Assembly: GCA_051859505.1 (NCBI GenBank)
Contig: JBHYFN010000015.1
Coordinates: 16,624 to 80,623 of the forward strand
Length of the DNA stretch: 64,000 bases
Origin: JAFIEN01 sp051859505
GTDB taxonomy: Bacteria; Pseudomonadota; Alphaproteobacteria; Rhodobacterales; Rhodobacteraceae
Direction: 5' to 3'
Positions 16,841 to 25,832 of the stretch are shown piece by piece (position 1 is the stretch's first letter; the number at the start of each line of letters is the position of its first letter). Below the pieces are notes generated by a model. The model searched no databases. It was not told where the DNA came from and worked only from the letters and a program-made list of their open reading frames with translations. A program made the translations under genes and the position numbers.

Positions 16841-18364
16841 CAGTCTCACCCCAACCGGATCATGAAGAGGTCCGCCGAAGCCGCCCTCCTGCTGCCAGGG
16901 CTTGATCAGATTGCCGAACCGGGTGAAGCGTCCCTCGAAGGACAGGTCCACCGTGCCGATCGGCCCGTGGCGCTGCTTGCCGATCACCACTTCGGCGCGG
17001 CCGTGCAGCCGCTCCATCTCGGCCTGCCAGGCGGCCATCTTTTCCAGCTCGTGATCGCCCGGCTTCTCGCGTTCCTTGTAATATTCCTCGCGGAACACGA
17101 ACATGACCACATCCGCATCCTGCTCGATCGAGCCCGATTCCCGCAGGTCCGACAGCTGCGGCCGCTTGTCCTCGCGGCTTTCCACCTGCCGCGAGAGCTG
17201 CGACAGCGCCACGACGGGGATATCCAGCTCCTTGGCGATCGCCTTCAAACCTTGCGTGATCTCCGAGACCTCGTTGACCCGGCTGTCCTTGGCCGTGGCC
17301 GGCCGGACCAGCTGCAGGTAATCCACGATCAGCACATCAAGCCCATGCGTCCGCTTCAGCCGCCGCGCCCGCGCCGCCAGCTGCGAGATCGGCAGGGCGG
17401 CCGTGTCGTCGATGAACAGCGGGCAGGCCTCCAGCGCCTTGGCGGCCTCCACGAAGCGGCGGAACTCTTCTTCCGTCATGTCGCCGCGCCGGATCTGTTC
17501 CGAGGGCACTTCGGCCGCCTCCGACAGGATCCGCGCGGCCAGCTGCTCGGCGCTCATCTCGAGGCTGAAGAACCCCACCACGCCGCCATTGACCGCGCCT
17601 TCCGATCCGTCGGGCAGGCGCCCCTTGCGATAGGCCTTGGCGATGTTGAAGGCGATATTGGTCGCCAGCGAGGTCTTGCCCATCGAGGGCCGCCCGGCAA
17701 GGATCAAGAGGTCCGACTTGTGCAGCCCGCCCAGCTTCTTGTCGAGGTCCACCAGCCCGGTCGAGATGCCGGCCAGTCCCCCGTCGCGCTGATAGGCGGC
17801 ATTGGCCTGCTGCACCGCATCGGTGACGGCGCGCAGGAAGCTTTGAAAACCGCTGTCGGCCGTGCCCTGTTCGGCCAGCTTGTACAGCGCCTGTTCGGCC
17901 TCGACGATCTGCTCCTTCGGCTCCGAGGCGATATCGACCCGTCCCGCCTTGTCGGAGATCTCGCGCCCCAGAAGGATCAGCTCGCGGCGGATCGCGAGGT
18001 CATAGATCATCTGCGCATAATCGCGCGCCGCAAAGGCCGAGATGGCGGCCCCCGCCAGCCGCACCAGATAGGCCGGCCCCCCCAGTTCCTTCAGCCCCTC
18101 GTCATCCTCCATGAAGGTCTTGAGCGTCACCTGCGAGGCCAACGCATTTCTCGAAATGCGTTGTGCGGCCACCTCGAAGATCCGGGCATGGACGGGGTCG
18201 TAGAAATGCTCCTTGCCGATGATGGCCGAGACCCGGTCGAAAATGTCGTTGTTGGTCAGGATCGCGCCCAGCAACTGCTGCTCGGCCTCGATCGAATGCG
18301 GCATCGTGTCTGCCGGAGCCGGCAGCGTCTGCCCGGTCGGATTGAGTGTCGAGATCTCGTTCAT
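16775..18364 (-). CDS. dnaB: replicative DNA helicase DnaB
   Basis: Hexameric 5'-3' helicase that unwinds DNA at the replication fork, 529 aa from the ATG at 18364. The N-terminal primase-binding domain starts at PHSIEAEQQLLGAIL. The RecA-like ATPase domain has Walker A AGRPSMGKTS, LIVDYLQLV (Walker B), ALSQLSRQVE, DLRESGSIEQDAD and the arginine-finger region KQRHGPIGTVDLSFEGRFTRF. The ATG gives the family-like start MNEISTLNP; a more upstream in-frame start would add 25 unlike residues. The last 20 or so residues (GRGQGGFAPRPVPGLPPGYF) are encoded by the dispersed repeat and look non-native. Confidence 0.95.
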   Translation of the reverse strand: MNEISTLNPTGQTLPAPADTMPHSIEAEQQLLGAILTNNDIFDRVSAIIGKEHFYDPVHARIFEVAAQRISRNALASQVTLKTFMEDDEGLKELGGPAYLVRLAGAAISAFAARDYAQMIYDLAIRRELILLGREISDKAGRVDIASEPKEQIVEAEQALYKLAEQGTADSGFQSFLRAVTDAVQQANAAYQRDGGLAGISTGLVDLDKKLGGLHKSDLLILAGRPSMGKTSLATNIAFNIAKAYRKGRLPDGSEGAVNGGVVGFFSLEMSAEQLAARILSEAAEVPSEQIRRGDMTEEEFRRFVEAAKALEACPLFIDDTAALPISQLAARARRLKRTHGLDVLIVDYLQLVRPATAKDSRVNEVSEITQGLKAIAKELDIPVVALSQLSRQVESREDKRPQLSDLRESGSIEQDADVVMFVFREEYYKEREKPGDHELEKMAAWQAEMERLHGRAEVVIGKQRHGPIGTVDLSFEGRFTRFGNLIKPWQQEGGFGGPLHDPVGVRLFGRGQGGFAPRPVPGLPPGYF

Positions 18365-18690
18365 TCTGCCGCCCCCGTTCGTTCCGTGCCGGGTCTTGTC
18401 GCCCGGATGCGCCGACCTGCCGTCACTGACCCTGGCCACCGACCGTCCGCCGCTGCGGTGCCTCTGGCCCCAGGCCCGGCGCCGTCGATCCGCCCCCGCG
18501 ACCCGTCTGTTGCCGACGAGTCAGCTCGCGCGGTGTCCTGCCCTGTTAGCGCCGCGCCCGCCCCCAAGGCAAATTGTATGTTTCTGGGGATGATCTGGGG
18601 AAAAGCCGGTCAGCGCGGTCCTTCCCTCTATCTTGCCCTCGGCGCCGGCCAAAGGTCAACATCTGGTAGGCTTGATCGGCGCGCGCAGGC
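18365..18690 (-). promoter_or_regulatory. 326-base spacer upstream of dnaB
   Basis: No convincing gene. On the minus strand, TTGACC (near 18655-18650) and TACAAT (near 18575-18570, in AGAAACATACAATTTGCC) are the only promoter-like boxes, probably serving dnaB. The part next to dnaB is G+C-rich without codon bias. Assignments are weak. Confidence 0.35.
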
Positions 18691-19365
18691 TCAGCTCTGC
18701 GGCGCCTGCCAGCCGGCGGGATCGCGCAGGTAGCGCTCGACCTCGGCCAGGGTCTCGGCGTCGAAGGCCGCTTGCGCCCGGGCCTCGGCCAGAACATCCC
18801 ACCAGGTGCAGAGGTGATGCAGGGTGACCCCCTCGGCCGCCAGCGCCTCGGTCACGCCCGGAAAGATGCCGTAGTAGAAGATCACGGCGGTATGGCCGCA
18901 GCTGGCGCCGGTCTCGCGGATCGCCTGCACGAAACTCAGCTTCGAGCCGCCGTCTGTGGCCAGATCCTCGACCAGAAGCACCCGCTGCCCCTCGGTCATG
19001 GCGCCTTCGATGCGCGCGTTGCGGCCATAGCCCTTGGGCTTCTTGCGCACATAGCTCATCGGCAGGGCCAGCCGCTCGGCCACCATCGCGGCGAAGGGGA
19101 TGCCGGCCGTCTCGCCGCCGGCGATGTTGTCGAAGGCCTCGAACCCCGCCTCGCGCAGGATCGTGACGGCGAGGAAATCCATCAGGGCCGCCCGGATCCG
19201 CGGAAACGAGATCAGGCGACGGCAATCGATATAGGTCGGCGCCTGCTTGCCGCTGGCATGGGTATAGGGCTCGCGCGCGTTGAAATGCACTGCCCCCGCC
19301 TCGAGGATCATGCGGGCCGTGAGGCGGGCGATTTCGTCCCTTGGGGGAAAGCTGGCGGGGATCAT
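18691..19365 (-). CDS. pyrE: orotate phosphoribosyltransferase
   Basis: Converts orotate and PRPP to orotidine 5'-phosphate in pyrimidine synthesis, 224 aa. Landmarks are the substrate loop PTYIDCRRLISFPRIR, the flexible-loop basic stretch YVRKKPKGYGRNARIEG, and the PRPP-binding VLLVEDLATDGGSKLSF. The ATG at 19365 begins the family-like MIPASFPPRDEIARL. An upstream in-frame ATG would translate the palindromic element and is rejected. It is downstream of pyrC in the same direction, separated by that element. Confidence 0.95.
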   Translation of the reverse strand: MIPASFPPRDEIARLTARMILEAGAVHFNAREPYTHASGKQAPTYIDCRRLISFPRIRAALMDFLAVTILREAGFEAFDNIAGGETAGIPFAAMVAERLALPMSYVRKKPKGYGRNARIEGAMTEGQRVLLVEDLATDGGSKLSFVQAIRETGASCGHTAVIFYYGIFPGVTEALAAEGVTLHHLCTWWDVLAEARAQAAFDAETLAEVERYLRDPAGWQAPQS

Positions 19366-19388
19366 GCGAAAGTCCTGTGCTGGGAGGA

Positions 19389-19446
19389 GGGCAGAAATTG
19401 GCCAATTTCTGCCGCCGCGAAAATTGGCCAATTTTCGCGGCTGCCC
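19389..19446. repeat. paired palindromes inside an outer stem, between pyrC and pyrE
   Basis: Two adjacent perfect palindromes: 19391-19412 (GCAGAAATTGG/CCAATTTCTGC) and 19414-19441 (GCCGCGAAAATTGG and its complement). Flanking GGGCAG (19389-19394) and CTGCCC (19441-19446) can pair with each other. The architecture matches 10563-10619 although the sequences differ outside the AATT-containing cores. It sits in the 85-base gap, 24 bases before the pyrE start, so it could attenuate pyrE relative to pyrC. Confidence 0.85.
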
Positions 19447-19450
19447 GCGC

Positions 19451-20503
19451 TCATGTCTCGACCCGCCAGTGCAGCGGGAAGCCGGGGTCGAAGAGCGTCA
19501 CCGGCCCCTCTGCCGTCTCGATCCGCGGCGGATAGGAGACCGCCTCGCCGCGCACCAGCGTGATCCGCTCTTCGTTCAGGGGCAGGCGATAGAAATTGGC
19601 CCCGTTGATCGAGACAAAGGCCTCGAGCTTGTCCAGCCGTCCCGCCACTTCGAAGATCGCGGCAAGGCAGGACAGGGTATTGCTGGCCGAGAACACCCCC
19701 GCGCAGCCACAGGGCGCGAGCTTGGCCGCATCAAGATGCGGCGCCGAGTCGGTGCCCAGAAAGAACCGCGGATCGCCCGAGACCGCCGCCTGCACCAGAG
19801 CGATCCGGTGCGCCTCGCGCTTGGCGACGGGCAGGCAGTAGTAATGCGGCCGGATGCCGCCGGCGAGGATGTGGTTGCGGTTGATGATCAGGTGATGCGT
19901 GGTGATCGTCGCCGCCGTATTCCTGTGCGCGTCGCGCACGTAATCCACGCCGTCCTGCGTCGTCACATGTTCCAGGATGATCCGCAGGTCCGGGTTCTTC
20001 TTGCGGATCGGCTTGAGAACCCGGTCGATGAACACCGCCTCGCGGTCGAAGATATCGACCTCCGGGTCGGTCACTTCGCCATGAATGCACAAGGGCATCC
20101 CGATCTCGGCCATTCTGTCGAGGACCGGGCGGATCCGGTCGAAATCGCGCACGCCCGAGGCGGAATTCGTCGTGGCCCCCGCCGGATACAGCTTCACGGC
20201 CGTGGCCAGCCCTGCGGCATGGGCCGCGGCCACATCCTCGGGATCGGTCTCTTCGGTCAGGTAAAGCGTCATCAGCGGCTGAAACCGCAGCCCCGCGGGC
20301 AGGGCGGCAAGGATGCGGTTGCGATAGAGCCGCGCCGCCTCGCCCGTCACGACAGGCGGCACGAGGTTCGGCATCACGATGGCGCGGGCGAAATGACGGG
20401 CGCTTTCGGGCAGGACGGCGGCCATCATCGCGCCGTCACGCAGATGAAGATGCCAGTCATCTGGGCGGCGCAGCGTGACGCGGGTCGGGTCCTTGATCCT
20501 CAT
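19451..20503 (-). CDS. pyrC: dihydroorotase, class II
   Basis: Zinc amidohydrolase of pyrimidine synthesis that interconverts carbamoyl aspartate and dihydroorotate, 350 aa. The metal site is complete: DDWHLHLRDG near the N-terminus, the carboxylated Lys in AVKLYPAGATTNS, HGEV, EHVTT, TTHHLIINRNH and FLGTDSAPH. Length matches the short PyrC (class II) type. It starts at the ATG whose complement ends at 20503 and is followed by pyrE. Confidence 0.96.
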   Translation of the reverse strand: MRIKDPTRVTLRRPDDWHLHLRDGAMMAAVLPESARHFARAIVMPNLVPPVVTGEAARLYRNRILAALPAGLRFQPLMTLYLTEETDPEDVAAAHAAGLATAVKLYPAGATTNSASGVRDFDRIRPVLDRMAEIGMPLCIHGEVTDPEVDIFDREAVFIDRVLKPIRKKNPDLRIILEHVTTQDGVDYVRDAHRNTAATITTHHLIINRNHILAGGIRPHYYCLPVAKREAHRIALVQAAVSGDPRFFLGTDSAPHLDAAKLAPCGCAGVFSASNTLSCLAAIFEVAGRLDKLEAFVSINGANFYRLPLNEERITLVRGEAVSYPPRIETAEGPVTLFDPGFPLHWRVET

Positions 20504-20735
20504 GACCCTCCGATTACACCGCCTTGAGGGCCGGCGCCATAGAGCTTTGTCACAGAGAATCGTGCCGCCACGTCCCGAGAGGCACTTGAAAGCTGCCTTG
20601 CGGACCCTTTACCCTTGCCCCCGAGGGATCCTTCGACCGGGCAGCCGGGGGAGCACCCGGGAGAGCAACCGGGGGAGCAACCGACGGGTTCACCGCGGGC
20701 TCCACCGCAGGATCCAACCAAGGGGGAGGGGAGGC
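20504..20735. promoter_or_regulatory. divergent spacer between pyrC and a small membrane-protein gene, with 12-bp tandem repeat
   Basis: This 232-base spacer should hold the pyrC promoter (leftward). Its right half, 20641-20724, is seven degenerate 12-base units beginning GCAGCCGGGGGA and GCACCCGGGAGA, ending in TCCAACCAAGGG. GGGGAGG at 20726-20733 is the ribosome site for the next gene. No gene is supported here. Confidence 0.6.
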
Positions 20736-21017
20736 ATGCTGGGTTTCATCATCGCCGTCATCGCAGGCTTTCTGACCCCGCATGCCGAGGCGCCTCTCGC
20801 GCGGCCCTTGTCGCGCGCCCTTGGCGGGGCGATCCGGTTCGAGACGGGCGAGATCCGGCTGCTGGCCTTCATGATCATGATGGTGCTGGCCGGTCTGGCC
20901 TCGGCGCTTTTGTCCAGCGGGTCCGCCTTCTGGGTGATCCTGGGCGGCGCGCTGGGATATTTCGCGCTGCGCCTTCTCGATGCCGCGCAACGCAAGCTCG
21001 GGGGGCCGAAGCGGTGA
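20736..21017 (+). CDS. small membrane protein of unknown function
   Basis: 93-aa protein with two or three hydrophobic segments (LGFIIAVIAGFL at 2-13; LLAFMIMMVLAGLASALL about 42-59; FWVILGGALGYFAL about 65-78) and a short basic tail ending GGPKR. I do not recognise a family. The ATG at 20736 has a strong GGGGAGG site 3-9 bases upstream; the frame stays open for 87 codons further left, but that part lies in the tandem repeat and is unlikely to be translated. Probably an inner-membrane protein. Confidence 0.7.
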   Translation: MLGFIIAVIAGFLTPHAEAPLARPLSRALGGAIRFETGEIRLLAFMIMMVLAGLASALLSSGSAFWVILGGALGYFALRLLDAAQRKLGGPKR

Positions 21018-21099
21018 GGCAGACCCGCTGATCCCCAACCGTCAACGGCCCGTCCGGGCGTGTTTCCACCACTCTATCCAGAACCAGGAGTAGTCTTTC

Positions 21100-21726
21100 A
21101 TGCAATTTCACAAGCACGCCCTGACCGGCCTTTTCGCGGCGGGCCTTGCCCTGGTTTCGGGGGCGGTTTCGGCCCAATGCCTGAGCGCATCCGATCTGGG
21201 GCGGGGCGTCTTCGTGACCTTCGACAATGGCGATACCGCCCTGTCGCAGCGCGGCGCGGACGGCTATCTGCAGATCGAGGAATACTATGCCGACAGCGGC
21301 ACCTATTTCCTGTTCCGGGCGCATCGCGGGATCTATTTCACCGAAGAGGTCGAGATCGACCCGAGCGGCAATCCCTATTTCGGCACCCATCTGAGGACCG
21401 AGTTCCCGGTCGATCCGGCCCGCCTGCCCACCCCCGCGCCCGGCGGAAGCTGGTCCGGCGTGACGACCAATATCTTCGAGGATGGCTACCGCAGGAGCGA
21501 GACGGCGAGCTACCAGTTCTCGACGGCCGAGCCGATCTCGCTTTCGGGCTGCACCTACGAGGTGGTGCGCACCGATGTGAGCTATGACTGGGGTGTGGAA
21601 GGCTCGATGACGCTTTACTACATGTTCCTGCCGGAACTTGGCGCCTCGATCCTGATCACCAGCCATTTCGAGGGCGATATGCCGATGACGGCCTATCCCG
21701 TTTCGATCGAGCTGGCCCGGAAATAG
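21100..21726 (+). CDS. secreted protein of unknown function
   Basis: 208-aa protein with a clear signal peptide (HKHALTGLFAAGLALVSG, cleavage after AVSA near residue 25), then a Cys at the mature start (QCLSASDLG) and one more in SGCTYEVV that could pair with it. The rest looks like a beta-rich periplasmic domain: repeated short strands such as GVFVTFDNGD, YFLFRAHRGIYF and STAEPISLSGC. No recognised family. It has an AGGAG site upstream and stands alone; the neighbouring gene converges on it. Confidence 0.75.
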   Translation: MQFHKHALTGLFAAGLALVSGAVSAQCLSASDLGRGVFVTFDNGDTALSQRGADGYLQIEEYYADSGTYFLFRAHRGIYFTEEVEIDPSGNPYFGTHLRTEFPVDPARLPTPAPGGSWSGVTTNIFEDGYRRSETASYQFSTAEPISLSGCTYEVVRTDVSYDWGVEGSMTLYYMFLPELGASILITSHFEGDMPMTAYPVSIELARK

Positions 21727-21737
21727 CGCGGCGATGC

Positions 21738-21791
21738 GACCCGCCTGTGGGCGGGTCGGGCAGGGCGCACTGCGGGGGGCCTTCGGGCCCC
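21738..21791. terminator. two hairpins between convergent genes
   Basis: GACCCGCC-TGTG-GGCGGGTC (21738-21757) and GGGGCC-TTCG-GGCCCC (21776-21791, a UUCG-type tetraloop) lie in the 69-base gap between a plus-strand and a minus-strand gene. No T-run follows, so termination is inferred from position. Confidence 0.65.
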
Positions 21792-21795
21792 TTCG

Positions 21796-22737
21796 TCATT
21801 CCGCGGCGGCGACGGCAGGATCCTGCGCGGCCGCCTCGGCGGCCTGCAGCCTTTCGCGGAACCAGTCGGCATCCGGCGTGGTCAGGCCGAAGCGGCAGAT
21901 CCGGGCCAGATGGCCCCGGCGCCCCGCAGCCTCGACCCGCTTGTAAAGCCCCTTGAGCCAGGGCAGGCAGTCGCGCCGCTGACGCCAGAGCCGGGCAAAA
22001 CCTTCCCGGTCCAGCCGCCCCTCCATCGCGGCGATGGTCAGCTCGGGCATCACCTCCATCAGGTCAAGCAGCGGCTCGAGCCGGATGTTGGTCATCGGCG
22101 CGCGCAGCATCGTCACATTGGCGCGGTGAAACAGGGCGGCATGCATCGCATCGGGCGCATGGCCGGGATCATGCACGATCCAGGCCTGCTCCGCCGCGTC
22201 GATCATCTCGGGCGCATAGCCGTAGCGCGAGGTGAAATCGCGCCGCCGTTCGGCCAGGAACCGGCGATCCCAGCCGGCGATGGCGGGCGCCAGCGTCGCC
22301 TGCGGGCGCAGCGCCAGCACCCGCGCGCCCGGTGCCGCGACGGAAAAGGCCGCCGCCGCATAGCCGCAGGATCCGGTGCCCAGAAACAGCACCCGGTCGA
22401 AATCCTCGAAGAAGCCGTCATCGGTCAGCCGGTCGAAGGTGCCATAGACGCCCGGATCGCGGAACCAGGTCTCGCCTTGCGAGAACAGCGACAGAAGCGA
22501 CCAGCCTTCGCGGCGCACATGGTCAAAGCCGCGCGGCGTGGCGCGGCGGCGGGCGGCGTCAAGCGTCTCGAAGGTGACAAGCAGCGATTTGCCCGCATCG
22601 ATGAACAGCGCCGAGTGATCCGCGCCGATCCTGTTGAAGAACCCGTGTTCGTCGCCAAGCGCATCAAGCCGGGCGCACCATTCCCCGAGCGGCAGGTCGC
22701 TCAGGTCGAGGTCGAGGTCGGAAAAGGTGTCGGCCAT
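21796..22737 (-). CDS. conserved Rhodobacteraceae protein of unknown function (sometimes labelled PAPS-reductase-like)
   Basis: 313-aa cytoplasmic protein. It starts with an acidic segment (SDLDLDLSDLPLGEWCARLDAL), then LFIDAGKSLLVTFE, VRREGWSLLSLFSQGETWFRD, and a glycine-rich LFLGTGSCGYAAAAFSVAAPG that resembles a nucleotide- or ligand-binding turn, and ends with a helical part. I recall close relatives in this family being annotated as phosphoadenosine phosphosulfate reductase, but the PAPS-reductase motifs are not visible and I would not assign that activity. The ATG at 22737 is chosen because residues upstream of it are compositionally unlike a protein. Confidence 0.7.
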   Translation of the reverse strand: MADTFSDLDLDLSDLPLGEWCARLDALGDEHGFFNRIGADHSALFIDAGKSLLVTFETLDAARRRATPRGFDHVRREGWSLLSLFSQGETWFRDPGVYGTFDRLTDDGFFEDFDRVLFLGTGSCGYAAAAFSVAAPGARVLALRPQATLAPAIAGWDRRFLAERRRDFTSRYGYAPEMIDAAEQAWIVHDPGHAPDAMHAALFHRANVTMLRAPMTNIRLEPLLDLMEVMPELTIAAMEGRLDREGFARLWRQRRDCLPWLKGLYKRVEAAGRRGHLARICRFGLTTPDADWFRERLQAAEAAAQDPAVAAAE

Positions 22738-22853
22738 GGTGCGGATCGGCTTTCGGTTTCGGGTGTCGGCAGTATCTTTCGCAATGGGGCAGCAATGCGT
22801 GGTTCCTGTGCCGCTTGTGCCGGATTCCTGCCCGGCCACGGCAACAGAGTGTT

Positions 22854-24089
22854 TCAGAAAAACGCCTGAAGCCCGGTCTGCGCCCGCCCCAGGATCAGGG
22901 CATGCACGTCATGGGTGCCTTCATAGGTGTTCACCGTCTCGAGGTTGATCATGTGGCGCATCACGGGGAAGCTGTCCGAGATGCCGTTGCCGCCATGCAT
23001 GTCGCGCGCATCGCGGGCCACGGCCAGCGCCTTGCCGCAGTTGTTGCGCTTCATCAGGCTGATCATCTCGGGCGCGGCCGTGCCGGCCTCCATCAGCCGG
23101 CCCAGCGTCAGGCAGCCGTTCAGGCCAAGGGCAATCTCGGTCTGCATGTCAGCCAGTTTCTTCTGGAACAGCTGGGTCTGGGCGATGGGCTTGCCGAACT
23201 GCTTGCGGTCAAGCCCATAGGACCGCGCCGCATGCCAGCAGGCCTCGGCCGCGCCCATCACGCCCCAGGCAATGCCATAGCGCGCGCGGTTGAGGCAGCC
23301 GAACGGGCCTTTCAGCCCTTCGGCACCCGGCAAAAGCGCCTCTTCGGGCACTTCGACATCCTGCATTACGATCTCGCCCGTGACCGAGGCGCGCAAGCTG
23401 AGCTTGCCCTCGATCTTGGGCGCCGACAGGCCCTTCATGCCCTTTTCCAGCACGAACCCCCGGATCTTGCCGCCATGCGGTTCGGATTTGGCCCAGACGA
23501 TAAAGACATCGGCGATGGGGGCGTTGGAAATCCACATCTTCGTGCCGTTCAGCACATAGCCCGCATCCGTTTTGCGCACGGTGGTGCGCATCCCGGCCGG
23601 ATCTGACCCCGCATCCGCCTCGGTCAGGCCGAAACAGCCGATCAGCCGCCCCGCCGCCAGCCCGGGCAGGTATTTGCGCTTCTGGTCCTCCGACCCATAG
23701 GCATGGATCGGATACATCACGAGGCTCGATTGCACCGACATCATCGAGCGATAGCCGGAATCGATCCGCTCGACCTCGCGCGCGATCAGGCCGTAGGTGA
23801 CGTAGCCTGCGCCCAGCCCGCCGTATTCCTCGGGGATCGTGGGGCCCAGCAGGCCGGCCTCGCCCATTTCGGCAAAGATCGAAGGATCGGTCGCCTCGCT
23901 GCGATAGGCCTCGGTCACGCGGGGGGCGAGGCGGGTTTCGGCAAAGACACGGGCCGCGTCGCGCAGCATCCGCTCATCCTCGGTCAGATGGGCGTCAAGG
24001 CGCAGGGGATCGGCCCAGTCGAAGGGGCCAAGGTCGGGGCCGTGCCCGGCGGCATGCCCGGGGGCGGAAATCGGCGCGGCGTGGTTCAT
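22854..24089 (-). CDS. gcdH: acyl-CoA dehydrogenase, probably glutaryl-CoA dehydrogenase
   Basis: FAD flavoprotein, 411 aa. Glutaryl-CoA dehydrogenases oxidise and decarboxylate glutaryl-CoA to crotonyl-CoA in lysine and tryptophan breakdown. Landmarks: GLLGPTIPEEYGGLGAGYV, the FAD motif CFGLTEADAGSDPAGM, WISNAPIADVFIVWAK, and the catalytic base Glu in NTYEGTHDVHALILGRA (about residue 390), which is the glutaryl-CoA subfamily form. The unusual Ala/His-rich first 20 residues are outside the domain; the ATG at 24089 is favoured over an Arg-rich extension. No electron-transfer or pathway genes are adjacent. Confidence 0.88.
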   Translation of the reverse strand: MNHAAPISAPGHAAGHGPDLGPFDWADPLRLDAHLTEDERMLRDAARVFAETRLAPRVTEAYRSEATDPSIFAEMGEAGLLGPTIPEEYGGLGAGYVTYGLIAREVERIDSGYRSMMSVQSSLVMYPIHAYGSEDQKRKYLPGLAAGRLIGCFGLTEADAGSDPAGMRTTVRKTDAGYVLNGTKMWISNAPIADVFIVWAKSEPHGGKIRGFVLEKGMKGLSAPKIEGKLSLRASVTGEIVMQDVEVPEEALLPGAEGLKGPFGCLNRARYGIAWGVMGAAEACWHAARSYGLDRKQFGKPIAQTQLFQKKLADMQTEIALGLNGCLTLGRLMEAGTAAPEMISLMKRNNCGKALAVARDARDMHGGNGISDSFPVMRHMINLETVNTYEGTHDVHALILGRAQTGLQAFF

Positions 24090-24237
24090 GATCGCTTTCT
24101 CCGGCTTTGGCCCAAGTCTAGCCCGGCCTCGGCGGAACGGCAATCATTGCCCTTGCGCGACATCCTGCCCCGCCCCTTGACCTCGCGCCGTGCGGCGGCG
24201 CAGCCTGAAGCCACATTCGGCGGCGCAGGAGGACTGG

Positions 24238-25149
<912 letters not shown>

Positions 25150-25313
25150 CCGCCCCCGGCGCCGCAGGGCAGGCGGCGGCTATCGGATAGCACCCCATGC
25201 CGGTTGACAGCTGGCCGCGACTCGGTGGAGCGTTCGGGGCGAAGATGCATTCTCTGTCTTCGACCAACCAGGGGCGGTTCGGGAAGGGGCCGCCGATTTG
25301 AAGGAGCAACCTG

Positions 25314-25778
25314 ATGTTGAAACGTCTTGTCGCGGCGGCCGTGGTCGCCCTGGGGCTTGTTGCCGGCCCCGCTCTTGCCTGTCCGAACATCAACCTGCAG
25401 CCGCATTTCGGCTCGATCCAGCTTCCGGCCGGCTTCACCCCCGATCCGCATGTGCGCAACGTCACCGCCGGCGGCACGATCAACCTGCGCAACTGCTTCA
25501 GCGGTGTCGATGGCTATGTGACCACGCGGCCCGATTTCAGCCTCTACTGGACCGGCAATTCCGCGCAGCTGACCATCGCGGTCGAATCGCGCGCCGACGG
25601 GGTTCTGCTGATCAACGCCCCCGATCTGAGCTGGCATTATTCCGACGATTATCGCGGCACCGATCCGGCCGTGATCTTCCGCAACCCGATCCCGGGCCGC
25701 TATGACATCTGGATCGGTTCCTATGACGGCTCACGGCGCAACCCGGCGCGGCTGATCTTTACCGAGTTCAATTACTGA
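25314..25778 (+). CDS. small secreted protein, duplicated copy 1
   Basis: 154-aa exported protein. The signal peptide is KRLVAAAVVALGLVAGPALA with cleavage before residue 23, and the mature protein starts ACPNIN. Two Cys (mature start and LRNCFSG) could form a disulfide. Repeated beta-strand patterns (LTIAVESRADGVLLIN, VIFRNPIPGRYDIWIGSYDG) resemble small beta-sandwich domains of the pre-peptidase C-terminal kind; that is inference. It lies between MoxR and VWA genes, and the next copy is at 26008. Start: AAGGAG 8-13 bases before the ATG, conserved in both copies. Confidence 0.82.
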   Translation: MLKRLVAAAVVALGLVAGPALACPNINLQPHFGSIQLPAGFTPDPHVRNVTAGGTINLRNCFSGVDGYVTTRPDFSLYWTGNSAQLTIAVESRADGVLLINAPDLSWHYSDDYRGTDPAVIFRNPIPGRYDIWIGSYDGSRRNPARLIFTEFNY

Positions 25779-25799
25779 CGGGTCGGCGGGGCGGAGGGG

Positions 25800-25832
25800 A
25801 TGACCGGCTCGCAAGACCCTCCGCCCCGCGAC
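25800..25832 (+). pseudogene. orphan 5' fragment of the VWA gene
   Basis: These 33 bases (start ATGACCGGCTCGCAAGAC) match the first 33 bases of the intact VWA gene at 26504 with about three differences. They keep the upstream GGAGGGG ribosome site. At about 25832 the match stops and sequence like the end of moxR (CAGGCGCATAG) begins. It marks the junction of the tandem duplication and encodes no complete protein. Confidence 0.8.
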
